Source: Candidatus Poribacteria bacterium
GTDB taxonomy: Bacteria; Poribacteria; WGA-4E; WGA-3G
DNA: 64,000 nucleotides
Assembly (NCBI GenBank): GCA_028821605.1
Contig: JAPPFM010000002.1
Coordinates: 124,001-188,000 of the forward strand
Reading direction: 5' to 3'
Translations under genes and position numbers: made by a program
Notes under the pieces: model-generated
Databases searched by the model: none
What the model was told of the DNA's origin: nothing
What the model saw: the letters and a program-made list of their open reading frames with translations, nothing else
Shown here: positions 19,342 to 28,030 of the stretch, piece after piece
Layout of the letters: each line of letters begins with the position of its first letter
Position numbering within the stretch: the stretch's first letter is position 1

Positions 19342-19544
19342 GCGGGCAGGAGACGCTTAGCCAATTATCGGCGTTGATGTTGCCTTGATGTGTTGTTATT
19401 CATCAACGGTCTTTGGTTACAGTACTTCCACCCTGACATTTGATGAGTGTGTGCTCTATGATATTCTCCAACTCTTGCCCATTCAACGATGCACCTAAAA
19501 GTATGCCACGACTACACAAAAATTTGAAGTGCCCCAAATTTTGC

Positions 19545-19573
19545 CTGACAAATCCCCTATTATGTGGTATAAT
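19545..19573 (+). promoter_or_regulatory. Sigma-70-type promoter for mnmA
   Basis: CTGACA (19545-19550), a 17-bp spacer, TATAAT (19568-19573), giving a leader of about 78 bases to the ATG at 19657. Confidence 0.65.
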
Positions 19574-19600
19574 TAAATGAGATTAGCAAACACACGGCTG

Positions 19601-19619
19601 GCGAGATTTCCAACCTCGC
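19601..19619. repeat. Short palindrome of the GCGAGGTT/AACCTCGC type in the mnmA leader
   Basis: GCGAGATT pairs with AACCTCGC across a short loop. Almost the same palindrome (GGCGAGGTT/AACCTCGCC) stands at 31411-31431, so this looks like a dispersed element. Confidence 0.5.
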
Positions 19620-19656
19620 TACTTAAGCGTATCGTGCTTTTCAACAAGGTAGTCCT

Positions 19657-20772
19657 ATGCAAAAGATTCTCGTCGCAATGAGCGGAGGCGTAGACAGTTC
19701 CGTCACCGCTGCCATGATGGTTGACGCAGGCTATGATGTCACCGGCATCACCATGCGCCTCGGTGCGCCTGATACGATTGAAGTCGACCCGGAGCGTCCC
19801 AACTGCTGCTCCCTTGAAGGCATTGAGGACGCGCGCCGCGTCGCCACACAACTCGGCATCCCTTTCTACGGCGTGAACTACGAGGACGCTTTCCGTGAAC
19901 AGATTATCGACTATTTTGTAGACGAATACCTCGTCGGCAGGACCCCCAGCCCTTGTATGGTATGTAACAGAGAATTGAAATTTGGTAGGCTTCTTGACCT
20001 CGCCAAAACATTGGAGTGCGATGCCATCGCCACGGGGCACTATGCCCGCGTTGAGCAAGATCCAGAAACCGGACGCTATCTCTTACGCAAAGCACACGAT
20101 ATCAGCAAAGACCAATCCTATTTCCTCGCTGCACTCACACAGGAACAGTTAAAATGTGCCATGATGCCCCTCGGTGAATACACGAAAGCCGAGGTCCGGG
20201 AACTTGCCAGAAAGTATGAGTTGCGCACTGCTGAAAAGATTGAAAGTCAGGAACTCTGCTTCGTTGCCGATACCAATTATAGACGCTTCCTCCAAGACAG
20301 GGTCCCTGAGAAAATTGAGGGCGGCGATATTGTTGATACGGAAGGCAATGTCCTCGGTCAGCATGAGGGTGTCCCGTTTTATACCGTTGGACAGCGGCGC
20401 GGATTAGGTATTGCAGTCGGCAAACCGCTCTATGTAACGCAGCTCAACGCGGCAGAGAATACCGTGGTTGTCGGTGCCTCCGATGCCCTCCTTGAGGACA
20501 CGATGCATGTTGAACGCATCAACCTCATTGCCATTGAGAAATTGACAGAACCGATCTGGGCAAACGTCAAAATCCGATCCCGTGACGATGGCGGTCCCGC
20601 GACAATCTCTCCGGTTAGTGACACCGAGGCAGTCGTGAAGTTTGACGAACCGCGCCGCGCGATTACCCCCGGACAAGCCACCGTCTTTTATGATGGTGAG
20701 TACGTCCTCGGTGGCGGTTGGATTGTGGATCCTCGCGACACCGCTGTGGAAGGGGTTTGTACCCCCGAATGA
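19657..20772 (+). CDS. mnmA: tRNA-specific 2-thiouridylase MnmA
   Basis: 371 aa, typical length. It activates U34 of Lys/Glu/Gln tRNAs with ATP and transfers sulfur to make 2-thiouridine. The PP-loop SGGVDSS is at residues 9-15. The two catalytic cysteines are in TPSPCMVCN and ESQELCFV. GHYAR, KDQSYFLA and GQRRGLGI blocks are all present, and the C-terminal beta-barrel ends GQATVFYDGEYVLGGGWI. It has its own promoter and is followed 46 bases later by miaA, so two tRNA anticodon-loop modification genes are adjacent. Confidence 0.97.
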   Translation: MQKILVAMSGGVDSSVTAAMMVDAGYDVTGITMRLGAPDTIEVDPERPNCCSLEGIEDARRVATQLGIPFYGVNYEDAFREQIIDYFVDEYLVGRTPSPCMVCNRELKFGRLLDLAKTLECDAIATGHYARVEQDPETGRYLLRKAHDISKDQSYFLAALTQEQLKCAMMPLGEYTKAEVRELARKYELRTAEKIESQELCFVADTNYRRFLQDRVPEKIEGGDIVDTEGNVLGQHEGVPFYTVGQRRGLGIAVGKPLYVTQLNAAENTVVVGASDALLEDTMHVERINLIAIEKLTEPIWANVKIRSRDDGGPATISPVSDTEAVVKFDEPRRAITPGQATVFYDGEYVLGGGWIVDPRDTAVEGVCTPE

Positions 20773-20818
20773 AGATTTCCCAAATGCAAACTACGTTTTT
20801 TCCCGTTAGCTGCTAAAA

Positions 20819-21739
20819 ATGAAATCAAAACTCATCTGTCTCCTCGGTCCTACAGCCGTCGGCAAAACGGAGATAGCGATTCACCTTGCACAGCATCTCA
20901 ATGCCGAAATTGTCTCTGTTGATTCCCGCCAAATCTATCGACAGATGGACATCGGCACCGCCAAACCTACCCCTGAAGAACAAAAAACAGCACGGCACCA
21001 CCTCATAGACTGCGTAGACATTTCCCAACCCTTCTCCGTTGCCGATTATCAATCCCTCGCAGACGCAGCGATCGCCGACATCCAAGACAGAGGCAAGCGG
21101 GTACTACTCGTCGGCGGGGCAGGTCTCTATTTCCGCGCGATTGTTGATGGTTTGTTTGAGGGACCGGGGGCGGATCCTGCACTTCGAGAACAACTTGAAC
21201 GGGAAGCGGCGCAGTACGGTGTTGAGGTTCTCCACAACAGACTCCGCGCTTGTGATCCAGAATCTGCTGAACGAATTCATCCGAATAACGTCCTCCGCGT
21301 CATCCGTGCCTTGGAAGTCTATGAATTGACAGGCACGCCTATGTCTGAACTCCAACAGCAGTGGCACCCCGAAAAACAGCGGTATCCGTTCATCGCCTTC
21401 TGCCTGACGATGCCGCGTGCGCTGCTGTACCACCGTATTGAGCAACGTGTAGATATAATGCTTGCGAATGGACTGATAGCAGAGGTGGAATCGTTGTTAG
21501 CAGCCGGATATGCGCGTGGGACAGTCGCACTCCAAAGTTTTGGTTACAGAGAGTTGATTGCGTATCTGGACGGAGAATGTACGTATGTAGAGGCAATCTC
21601 CCAACTGAAACAGAATACCCGTCGCTTCGCCAAGCGGCAGCTAACATGGTTCCGTAAGGACACGCGTATTGAGTGGATAGATCGGAACGCAACACCGGAT
21701 GTTGTCACGTGTCTACTGGAGAAAATTGGGGATGTATAG
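20819..21739 (+). CDS. miaA: tRNA dimethylallyltransferase MiaA
   Basis: 306 aa, typical length. It prenylates A37 of tRNAs that read UNN codons. The P-loop GPTAVGKTE is at residues 10-18. SVDSRQIYRQMDIGTAKPT, HHLIDCVDISQPFSVADYQ, VGGAGLYFRAI and the C-terminal RRFAKRQLTWFR are all standard MiaA motifs. The ribosome site is weak, so it may depend on translation of mnmA 46 bases upstream. Nothing unusual. Confidence 0.97.
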   Translation: MKSKLICLLGPTAVGKTEIAIHLAQHLNAEIVSVDSRQIYRQMDIGTAKPTPEEQKTARHHLIDCVDISQPFSVADYQSLADAAIADIQDRGKRVLLVGGAGLYFRAIVDGLFEGPGADPALREQLEREAAQYGVEVLHNRLRACDPESAERIHPNNVLRVIRALEVYELTGTPMSELQQQWHPEKQRYPFIAFCLTMPRALLYHRIEQRVDIMLANGLIAEVESLLAAGYARGTVALQSFGYRELIAYLDGECTYVEAISQLKQNTRRFAKRQLTWFRKDTRIEWIDRNATPDVVTCLLEKIGDV

Positions 21740-21798
21740 CAAATTGAAGTCCTCAATTATTGACCTAAAAGCAGAGCCTCGTAAAACTAAATTTCGCG

Positions 21799-21827
21799 TT
21801 GATTTCATCAATCGGGTGTAATATAAT
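21799..21827 (+). promoter_or_regulatory. Sigma-70-type promoter for the AAA/PD-(D/E)XK gene
   Basis: TTGATT (21799-21804), a 17-bp spacer, consensus TATAAT (21822-21827), 30 bases before the ATG at 21858. Confidence 0.7.
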
Positions 21828-21857
21828 ATCTCATTAATACAAGAGCGGAACGGAAAA

Positions 21858-23501
21858 ATGAGACATTTTGGAACACAGGGTCCCGTCAATCCCCAAGAAC
21901 ACTACGTTGTTTCACGTACCGAAGAAATTGTCGATTTCATCAACCGTGTTGAACAAGGTAAATATATCGTCTTGTTCGCACCACGTCAAACAGGAAAAAC
22001 TACCTTCTTTCAAGATGCCTTAGCAGCACTTATAGCTGGTTCAGCGTCAGTTGAGCAGACTATAGACTATTTTCCAATTCAACTGAATTTTGATGTCTGT
22101 AAAAACCTTACCTTGTCTACTTTCTATGAATATCTCTATGAACAAATGCGTGAAGAGATAGAAGCCGTTTTCCAAGGACGTGGATGTGTCCCCTCTGAGG
22201 CTTTACGCGGATTTTTGGAAGGGACAACTTTAACAAATCATCTTTCGATGATGACATTTTTTAAACGGTTTGCACGTTTTCTGGACGCTGAACATGCTGG
22301 GCAGCAGGTTGTAATCGTCATTGATGAATTTGATGGTATCCCGCAGGTTGCGTTGAGTGATTTTCTTCATACGCTCCGTCATATCTATATTTCTGGTAAG
22401 CCGCGATGTCCCCACAGCGTTGGCATCATCGGTGTCAAAAGTATTGCGCAACTTAACTATGACCGCTCAATTTCTCCGTTCAATATTCAAGATGAATTTC
22501 ATCTACCCAACTTTACCCTTGAACAGGTACACGAACTGCTTGGGCAATATACGGATGAAGTCGGGCAACCCTTCATGCGAGAGGTTATAGAATCTATCCA
22601 TAAGCAGACTGCTGGGCAACCCTTCCTTGTAAGTCGATGCGCACAGATTCTCACAGAAGAATTAGACATCCCAAAAACTGAGCCGATTACCATGGCGCAC
22701 TTTTCAAAGGCACACGCACAGCTGCTACACGAACGGAACACCAATATTGAGCATCTGACAACCAATATCCCCAAAAACCCGCGCTTTGAAAGTGTGCTGA
22801 TGCGGATTATGGCGCGAGATGAAGGTGTTGACTTCAATATGGACGATGACATCATCAGTGAACTTGCTACGTACGGGGTTATTGCCAGAGGCACCGATGG
22901 TATGTGTGAAATAGTTAATCCAGTTTATCTGTATTGCATTCTACAGGCATTCAAGGCAGTCGTGAACGGTCTGGAAGATGAGTACTTACATGAGGACTCG
23001 CTTGAAAGTTTTCTTGATTACCTTACACCTATAGGGCAGATTGATATGGCGGCGTTACTTGATAATTTCCGGGATTTCATTACGCGTGTCGAATTCAAAA
23101 TTTTACAAGTGCCGGATACACCACAAGAATCGGTTGGCAGGCATCTTCTGCTCGCGTATCTCGACCAGTTTGTTAAGATCATCGGCGGTTTTATGTACGT
23201 TGAAGTGCAAACCGGTCGTGGTAGAATGGACATCATTATCATCCACAACCAGAAAAAATATATCGTAGAAACGAAAATTTGGAGAGGCGACAGTCGTTAT
23301 CAGGCGGGTAAAAAGCAGCTTGCATCATATCTCAAATCGGAGCGGACTATAGAGGGGTACTATATCGTCTTTGATCATCGAGAAGAGCCGGAACCACGAG
23401 TAGAGACAGAAACAATAGAAGGATTGACGATTCGGAGTTATCTTATTCCTGTGATGCAAGAGCTGCCTTCAGAGGTTCAAAATACTTCTGAGATGTGGTA
23501 A
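21858..23501 (+). CDS. AAA-like ATPase with C-terminal PD-(D/E)XK nuclease-like domain
   Basis: 547 aa. The N-terminus resembles AAA-like (AAA_35-type) ATPases: HYVVSRTEEI, then Walker A APRQTGKTT (41-49) and Walker B VVIVIDEFDG (151-160). A winged-helix-like middle follows. The C-terminal 130 residues carry Asp458 and Glu471-x-Lys473 (GRMDIIII ... YIVETKIW), the spacing of a PD-(D/E)XK nuclease core, with QLASYLKS as the next helix. The family is widespread and multicopy in Poribacteria and Bacteroidetes, with no settled function. It converges on the recQ gene with 7 bases between the stops. Confidence 0.82.
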   Translation: MRHFGTQGPVNPQEHYVVSRTEEIVDFINRVEQGKYIVLFAPRQTGKTTFFQDALAALIAGSASVEQTIDYFPIQLNFDVCKNLTLSTFYEYLYEQMREEIEAVFQGRGCVPSEALRGFLEGTTLTNHLSMMTFFKRFARFLDAEHAGQQVVIVIDEFDGIPQVALSDFLHTLRHIYISGKPRCPHSVGIIGVKSIAQLNYDRSISPFNIQDEFHLPNFTLEQVHELLGQYTDEVGQPFMREVIESIHKQTAGQPFLVSRCAQILTEELDIPKTEPITMAHFSKAHAQLLHERNTNIEHLTTNIPKNPRFESVLMRIMARDEGVDFNMDDDIISELATYGVIARGTDGMCEIVNPVYLYCILQAFKAVVNGLEDEYLHEDSLESFLDYLTPIGQIDMAALLDNFRDFITRVEFKILQVPDTPQESVGRHLLLAYLDQFVKIIGGFMYVEVQTGRGRMDIIIIHNQKKYIVETKIWRGDSRYQAGKKQLASYLKSERTIEGYYIVFDHREEPEPRVETETIEGLTIRSYLIPVMQELPSEVQNTSEMW

Positions 23502-23508
23502 AAAGACT

Positions 23509-26286
23509 TCAATCAATACCGTGTTCTTCGCAGTACGCACGGATGATTGGCAAAAAATCATCGGCGTATTTTTCCGTTTTCGCGGGCCCAATACCCTGAA
23601 TCTGTCTGAACGTTTCTCGTGTTCGTGGCAAATGGATGACTATTTCTTTTAAGATCTTGTCAGAAAAAATACGGAATGCCCTTACCTCTTCTTTATCTGC
23701 CACAGTTTTGCGTTTATCGCGAAGTAGCTCGAAAAGTTCCAGAGCTTGTGCGTTCGGTTCTGCGGAGGTTGGTGGATCGGTATTCAATGCCTCAGTCGGG
23801 CGCGCTACCGGATTCGTTCCATATTCTTTACAATAGGCACGAATGATAGGCAAAAAGACATCACTGTATTTTTCGGTTTTTGCGGGTCCCACACCTGGCA
23901 TCACTCTGAACGATTCTTCAGATGTCGGAAAATAGGTCGCCATCGCTTGCAATGCTTTATCGTGAAAAACCGCATTAGGGTGTACACCCTCCACCTCAGC
24001 GATTTTGTCTCGTTCAGCCCGAAGTAATTCAAAGAGTTCCGAAGCATATTCAGAGGACGCTTCGGATGTGAGAATATCTACCGATTCCACCGAAAATCCC
24101 CAAAATTTATCTTTGCTATTGAGTACTCCCCAACCTTTCTGAGTTACGCGGAGGCTGCCGTGCCGCGCATCTCGTTCAAGTAATTTGTGTTGGAGGAATT
24201 GATGAGACAAATATCTCCACTGCGTTCTGCTGTATTCCATACCAATGCTGTATGTGGAGAGTCTGTCGTGTCTGTTATCAAGAATTTTTTTCTGCTTTGA
24301 CCCCCGTAAGACATCAATAATATATGCTTCCCCAAATAGTTCTTCTGTCCGAAGGACACAGGAAAGAAATTTTTGCGCCGGTATTGTTAAGTCAACTCGC
24401 TCTGTTTCCGATTTACGGCAGTTGTCACACATCCCACAATTTTCCTGGTCGTATTGTTCGCCAAAATAAGTTAATAACACTTTTCGACGACACGCTATTG
24501 ACGTTGCCCACGAAATTAGTGTTTGTGATCTTTCCAGTCGTCCCTGTTTTTCGGATTGCGCGCCTTGCTCGATGAAATGATTGATGGTGTCAACATCGCC
24601 GTAACTAAATAGCAAGAGACATTCGGCTGGAAGTCCGTCGCGACCACTGCGACCGATTTCTTGGTAGTAAGATTCGGGTTCCTTGGGCAAACCAGCGTGT
24701 AGAACAAAACGTACGTCCGCCTTATCTATTCCCATACCGAACGCAATGGTAGCGATGATCACTTGGATCTCGCCTTTAATAAATGCTTCTTGATTTTGTT
24801 TCCGCGTTGCGTTATCAAGGTCTGCATGGTAAGGACGTACTGAGATGCGCCTGGCGGTTAAATTACGACAGAGCGATTCAACCTGCTTCTTGGTTTGACA
24901 ATATATAATACCAGATTCACCGCGATGCCTATTAAGAAACGCGAGCGTCTGTTCCAGCAACTCAACTTTCGGTTCAACAGCCATGAATAGATTTTCTCGG
25001 TCGAAACTGCCTATGAACTCATTTCCGTCGTCAAACTTGAGTAATTTTTTGATGTCATTTTGAACCCGTGGGGTCGCAGTAGCTGTTAGGGCAACGCAAA
25101 CGGCGTTTTGGAAGCGTTCGCGAATAGAAACCAACTGTCGATATTCCTGCCGAAAGTCGTGTCCCCATTCCGAAATGCAATGTGCTTCATCAATCGCAAG
25201 GCAGGCAACATCTGAATCCTCAAGCATAACAAGTATTTCGGGGCGAACGAGCGTTTCAGGGGCAAGGTAAAGCAGCTTGATTTCACCCTGTCTGACCTGT
25301 TGCATCGTGGCGACGTATTCTGTATTCCCAACAGTATGGTTGAGAAACGCAGCACGAATACCACGATTTTGGAGTTGCATCACCTGATCCTGCATGAGTG
25401 AAATTAGTGGCGAAACAACAACGGTTACACCATCAAACATGAGTGCAGGCAATTGATAACAGAGCGATTTTCCGCCACCTGTCGGTAAAACAATTAGCGC
25501 ATCCTGTCGTTTTAGGATGTGATTGATGATAGTCTCCTGAAATGGACGAAACTCTTCATGTCCGAAAACCTCTGTGAGGATATCTAAAGGAGTTTGCGTT
25601 GAAATTGCGGGTGAAGGCTGTTCCCGTTCTCTGGGACGTTCCGATTGCCCTTGTTCTACTTCTTCAAAAAACCAGCCAGAGAGCTGCGCGTAGTGCCGTT
25701 CTTCAGCATCAGGCTGATCTTTCGGTCTCCACCGATGTGCCAGCGATACACGCAGGAGCATACCTGCAGGAATTGTCTCAATCGGTTCTTGGAAACCGAC
25801 GAAGGTGAGCGTACAGCTCCCGTTTTCGGTAGGGTAGCGATATCGTATTCGTTTCTCTTCTGTATCGCGGGTAAGCGGTTGATCCGGCCTCCAAAACGTA
25901 GTACTGTAAGGTGGAATATCACCGTCCACAGCGATGTAGAGCGAACCGCTACTTGTCATTTTCAATAAGCCTTCATAAAGCTCTCGTGGATCCCCAGTTT
26001 TCGGCGGCATCAAAAGTTCAATAGCACTGACTAAATCTTTCGTATCTTTTGCGAGGTGAAGGCGCGATTTTTTATGAACAACAATATTTTCGTTATGCGG
26101 TGGAATCAGTGAAGTCTCGGGCTCGGCGGAAATCTCCCAAATCTCACCAACCTCATATTCTCCGTTCGCGCCATCATGGGGATCAGCATTAAACGGAATA
26201 AGGCGGACGCTTTCTCCTTTCTCTGTAATCGCACCAATGCACGCGCCGCTGCCCATTCGGGTTTTCGCAACAATTAATACTCTCAC
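23509..26286 (-). CDS. recQ: RecQ-family DNA helicase with N-terminal OB-like domain and two HRDC domains
   Basis: 925 aa, longer than typical RecQ (about 600). Residues 1-215 are an extra all-beta domain (MRVLIVAKTRMGSGACIGAI ... IRLIPFN-type strands) resembling dual-OB domains attached to some RecQ proteins; I am unsure of that name. The helicase follows: FRPFQ, Walker A LPTGGGKS (267-274), AIDEAHCISEWGHDFR, GIIYCQTKK, HADL, GRSGRDG, and a CGMCDNC zinc knuckle. Two C-terminal HRDC domains each contain GxGPAKTEKY. The GTG start overlaps the TGA of the upstream DUF488 gene (GTGA), implying translational coupling. It unwinds DNA 3' to 5' in repair or defence. Confidence 0.9.
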   Translation of the reverse strand: MRVLIVAKTRMGSGACIGAITEKGESVRLIPFNADPHDGANGEYEVGEIWEISAEPETSLIPPHNENIVVHKKSRLHLAKDTKDLVSAIELLMPPKTGDPRELYEGLLKMTSSGSLYIAVDGDIPPYSTTFWRPDQPLTRDTEEKRIRYRYPTENGSCTLTFVGFQEPIETIPAGMLLRVSLAHRWRPKDQPDAEERHYAQLSGWFFEEVEQGQSERPREREQPSPAISTQTPLDILTEVFGHEEFRPFQETIINHILKRQDALIVLPTGGGKSLCYQLPALMFDGVTVVVSPLISLMQDQVMQLQNRGIRAAFLNHTVGNTEYVATMQQVRQGEIKLLYLAPETLVRPEILVMLEDSDVACLAIDEAHCISEWGHDFRQEYRQLVSIRERFQNAVCVALTATATPRVQNDIKKLLKFDDGNEFIGSFDRENLFMAVEPKVELLEQTLAFLNRHRGESGIIYCQTKKQVESLCRNLTARRISVRPYHADLDNATRKQNQEAFIKGEIQVIIATIAFGMGIDKADVRFVLHAGLPKEPESYYQEIGRSGRDGLPAECLLLFSYGDVDTINHFIEQGAQSEKQGRLERSQTLISWATSIACRRKVLLTYFGEQYDQENCGMCDNCRKSETERVDLTIPAQKFLSCVLRTEELFGEAYIIDVLRGSKQKKILDNRHDRLSTYSIGMEYSRTQWRYLSHQFLQHKLLERDARHGSLRVTQKGWGVLNSKDKFWGFSVESVDILTSEASSEYASELFELLRAERDKIAEVEGVHPNAVFHDKALQAMATYFPTSEESFRVMPGVGPAKTEKYSDVFLPIIRAYCKEYGTNPVARPTEALNTDPPTSAEPNAQALELFELLRDKRKTVADKEEVRAFRIFSDKILKEIVIHLPRTRETFRQIQGIGPAKTEKYADDFLPIIRAYCEEHGID

Positions 26287-26774
26287 GGTAAAACGTTTTC
26301 AACCTCCAGATTAAATGCTTGTGCCAGTTTATCGGCTACTAAGGAGCGGTGGCATGCCTCCGGTGCTGTTTCCACACAAAAGAGGGCAACAACTTTGGCA
26401 TCCGATTCCAGTTCATCCAATAGGCTTTGGGGTTCAAACTCGGCGAGGCATTCAGTATGATAGGCTTCGATAAACGCTTCTCCCAATGTGGTGCGTTTGC
26501 GTTTAGCCGTTTTGGTTGCTTTATCTGCTGCTGCCTGTTTTTCTCGAACGGTTTTCGTCGGTCCCAAATCTTTTCTATAGATGTATCGGATGCCGAGCTC
26601 CGCGAGTCGTGCCTGTAACCGTTTACTATTAGCGAATGCATAGGTCGCACCGCGTACACCGCGTCGGTTACGAATATCACAGAACGTATCAACCCCTGCT
26701 TGGCATAAAGCATCGAAAAAGCCGGTTTCATCAAATCCGTATACACCGATCGTAATAATTTTGATTTTCTTCAT
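26283..26774 (-). CDS. DUF488 family protein (second of pair)
   Basis: 163 aa. DUF488 signatures are IITIGVYGF at the start, FCDIRNRRGVRG, and the C-terminal CVETAPEACHRSLVADKL with Cys and Cys-His positions conserved in the family. The middle (residues 75-105) is Lys-rich. It lies 12 bases after the other DUF488 gene and overlaps the recQ start by four bases, so the three form one operon. DUF488 has no assigned biochemical role; the Cys/His/Arg pattern suggests a nucleic-acid or nucleotide-binding enzyme. That is inference. Confidence 0.85.
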   Translation of the reverse strand: MKKIKIITIGVYGFDETGFFDALCQAGVDTFCDIRNRRGVRGATYAFANSKRLQARLAELGIRYIYRKDLGPTKTVREKQAAADKATKTAKRKRTTLGEAFIEAYHTECLAEFEPQSLLDELESDAKVVALFCVETAPEACHRSLVADKLAQAFNLEVENVLP

Positions 26775-26786
26775 AGTAGATTTGAA

Positions 26787-27341
26787 TTAGGAGTATTTTT
26801 TCCGAGAGTGGAACGTATCCTCACCAAACAACGGCAATTGCCCGCCCGTCAGACGTTCGATGACTTTTTCCTGTGTTACTTGCTCGTTGTTTTCGTCGAT
26901 ATGAATAACGGGGATATTTTGTGTTGTAAGGGTCGTACCGATGAGTTTGCATCGGTGACATTCTTCCGGCTTTCCCTCACTACACATCAGAACAACGGAT
27001 TGTTGTTGCAGGAAGGCAGTATGGAGGCGTTCAATCCCGTGCTGATAGAATACTGTGGCTTTGACCTTTTCGTAATCGACCTTTCCGTTGACGTAACACG
27101 TTTCGTCGTCGGGTCTGCCACCGAGTGTGTCTCCCATGAACACGTAGCGGATGCCGTGCTGTTCCAGTTGATTCGCTAACGGTGCTTTGGAGAATTCCGG
27201 TTTGTAGCGCGAGTAGGGCGCGGAACGGACATCAATGAGGTAGGCAATTTCGTGCTGGTGTAGCACTTCAATGAGCTCCTCTATTGATCGGTTTCCGTAG
27301 CCTATCGTGTAAATTGGAATAGAGTCAGACGATTTTTCCAT
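26787..27341 (-). CDS. DUF488 family protein (first of pair)
   Basis: 184 aa from the ATG at 27341. Frames starting further upstream (27383) would begin before the predicted transcription start. Motifs are IYTIGYGNRSIEEL, LIDVRSAPYSRY, FMGDTLGGRP and VVLMCSEGKPEECHRCKLIG. It belongs to a different DUF488 branch from its neighbour (DVRSxPxS versus DIRNRRGVRG), so the pair is not a recent duplication. The ATG is only about 7 bases from the expected transcript start, so the mRNA may be almost leaderless. Confidence 0.85.
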   Translation of the reverse strand: MEKSSDSIPIYTIGYGNRSIEELIEVLHQHEIAYLIDVRSAPYSRYKPEFSKAPLANQLEQHGIRYVFMGDTLGGRPDDETCYVNGKVDYEKVKATVFYQHGIERLHTAFLQQQSVVLMCSEGKPEECHRCKLIGTTLTTQNIPVIHIDENNEQVTQEKVIERLTGGQLPLFGEDTFHSRKKYS

Positions 27342-27354
27342 GATAATACATAGT

Positions 27355-27383
27355 ATCATATAGTTTCCACAAAACGCAATCAA
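27355..27383 (-). promoter_or_regulatory. Sigma-70-type promoter of the DUF488-DUF488-recQ operon
   Basis: On the minus strand TTGATT (27383-27378), a 17-bp spacer, TATGAT (27360-27355). It stands back to back with the GNAT promoter; the two -35 boxes are 7 bp apart. Confidence 0.65.
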
Positions 27384-27390
27384 AATATCC

Positions 27391-27420
27391 TTGCCATTTT
27401 TCTGTAGCGTTTGCTATATT
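27391..27420 (+). promoter_or_regulatory. Sigma-70-type promoter for the GNAT/SpoIIE pair
   Basis: TTGCCA (27391-27396), an 18-bp spacer, TATATT (27415-27420). Its predicted start near 27427 excludes the upstream in-frame ATG at 27391 and supports the ATG at 27478. Confidence 0.6.
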
Positions 27421-27477
27421 AACTTGCGTGAGCAACAGATTTTCAGAACTTCATTTTCCGCAATCCCATACCCAATC

Positions 27478-28029
27478 ATGAAAAACTACAGCGTTAGAAT
27501 GCTTCGTGAGAACATGGAAAATATCCCACAATTCCCGATTCCAGAAGGGTATGCCATCCGGAATTATCGCCGGAATGAGGGACATATCTGGACACGTATT
27601 CTAAAAGCAGGCGAACCTTATATGGAAATTGACGACGGGCTTTTTGATCGCGAGTTTGGACACCATCTTTCAGTAATGGGGGATAGAAGTTTTTACCTGA
27701 CGACGGACACAGGCGAGGAAATCGGCACAATCACGGCGTGGTGGCAAAATATAGATGGAGAAGTGTGGGGACAGATCCACTGGGTCGTGATTCATCCCGA
27801 CTATCAAGGACGTGGACTTTCCAAACCGATGATGTCTGTAGCGATGGCGCGCCTGAAACAGTCCCACGAACGTTGTTTCCTTGGTACGTCAACCGGGCGT
27901 ATGGCAGCAATCAAAGTCTATCTCGATTTCGGATTCATTCCAGACCTTTCAGTTGAGAATAGTAGAGCAGCTTGGACAGAAGTCGCGTCCGTTTTGGAAC
28001 ACCCAATTTTGAAGGAATTGAATTTTTAG
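27478..28029 (+). CDS. GNAT-family N-acetyltransferase
   Basis: 183 aa from the ATG at 27478. The acetyl-CoA site is HWVVIHPDYQGRGLSKPMMS (motif A, Q-x-G-R-G) with the following GTSTGRMAAIKVYLDFGF as motif B. The substrate is not predictable. Its stop is one base before the ATG of the SpoIIE phosphatase gene, so the two are probably translated together, and the acetyltransferase may act in the same signalling branch. No strong ribosome site was seen. Confidence 0.88.
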   Translation: MKNYSVRMLRENMENIPQFPIPEGYAIRNYRRNEGHIWTRILKAGEPYMEIDDGLFDREFGHHLSVMGDRSFYLTTDTGEEIGTITAWWQNIDGEVWGQIHWVVIHPDYQGRGLSKPMMSVAMARLKQSHERCFLGTSTGRMAAIKVYLDFGFIPDLSVENSRAAWTEVASVLEHPILKELNF

Positions 28030-28030
28030 T

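Larger units (their letters stand above)
19342..19656. other. 315-base gap: promoter and leader of mnmA
   Basis: Apart from the promoter at 19545-19573 and the palindrome at 19601-19619, I see only a weak AAAATTTG/CAAATTTT hairpin at 19519-19542 and no gene. Confidence 0.5.
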
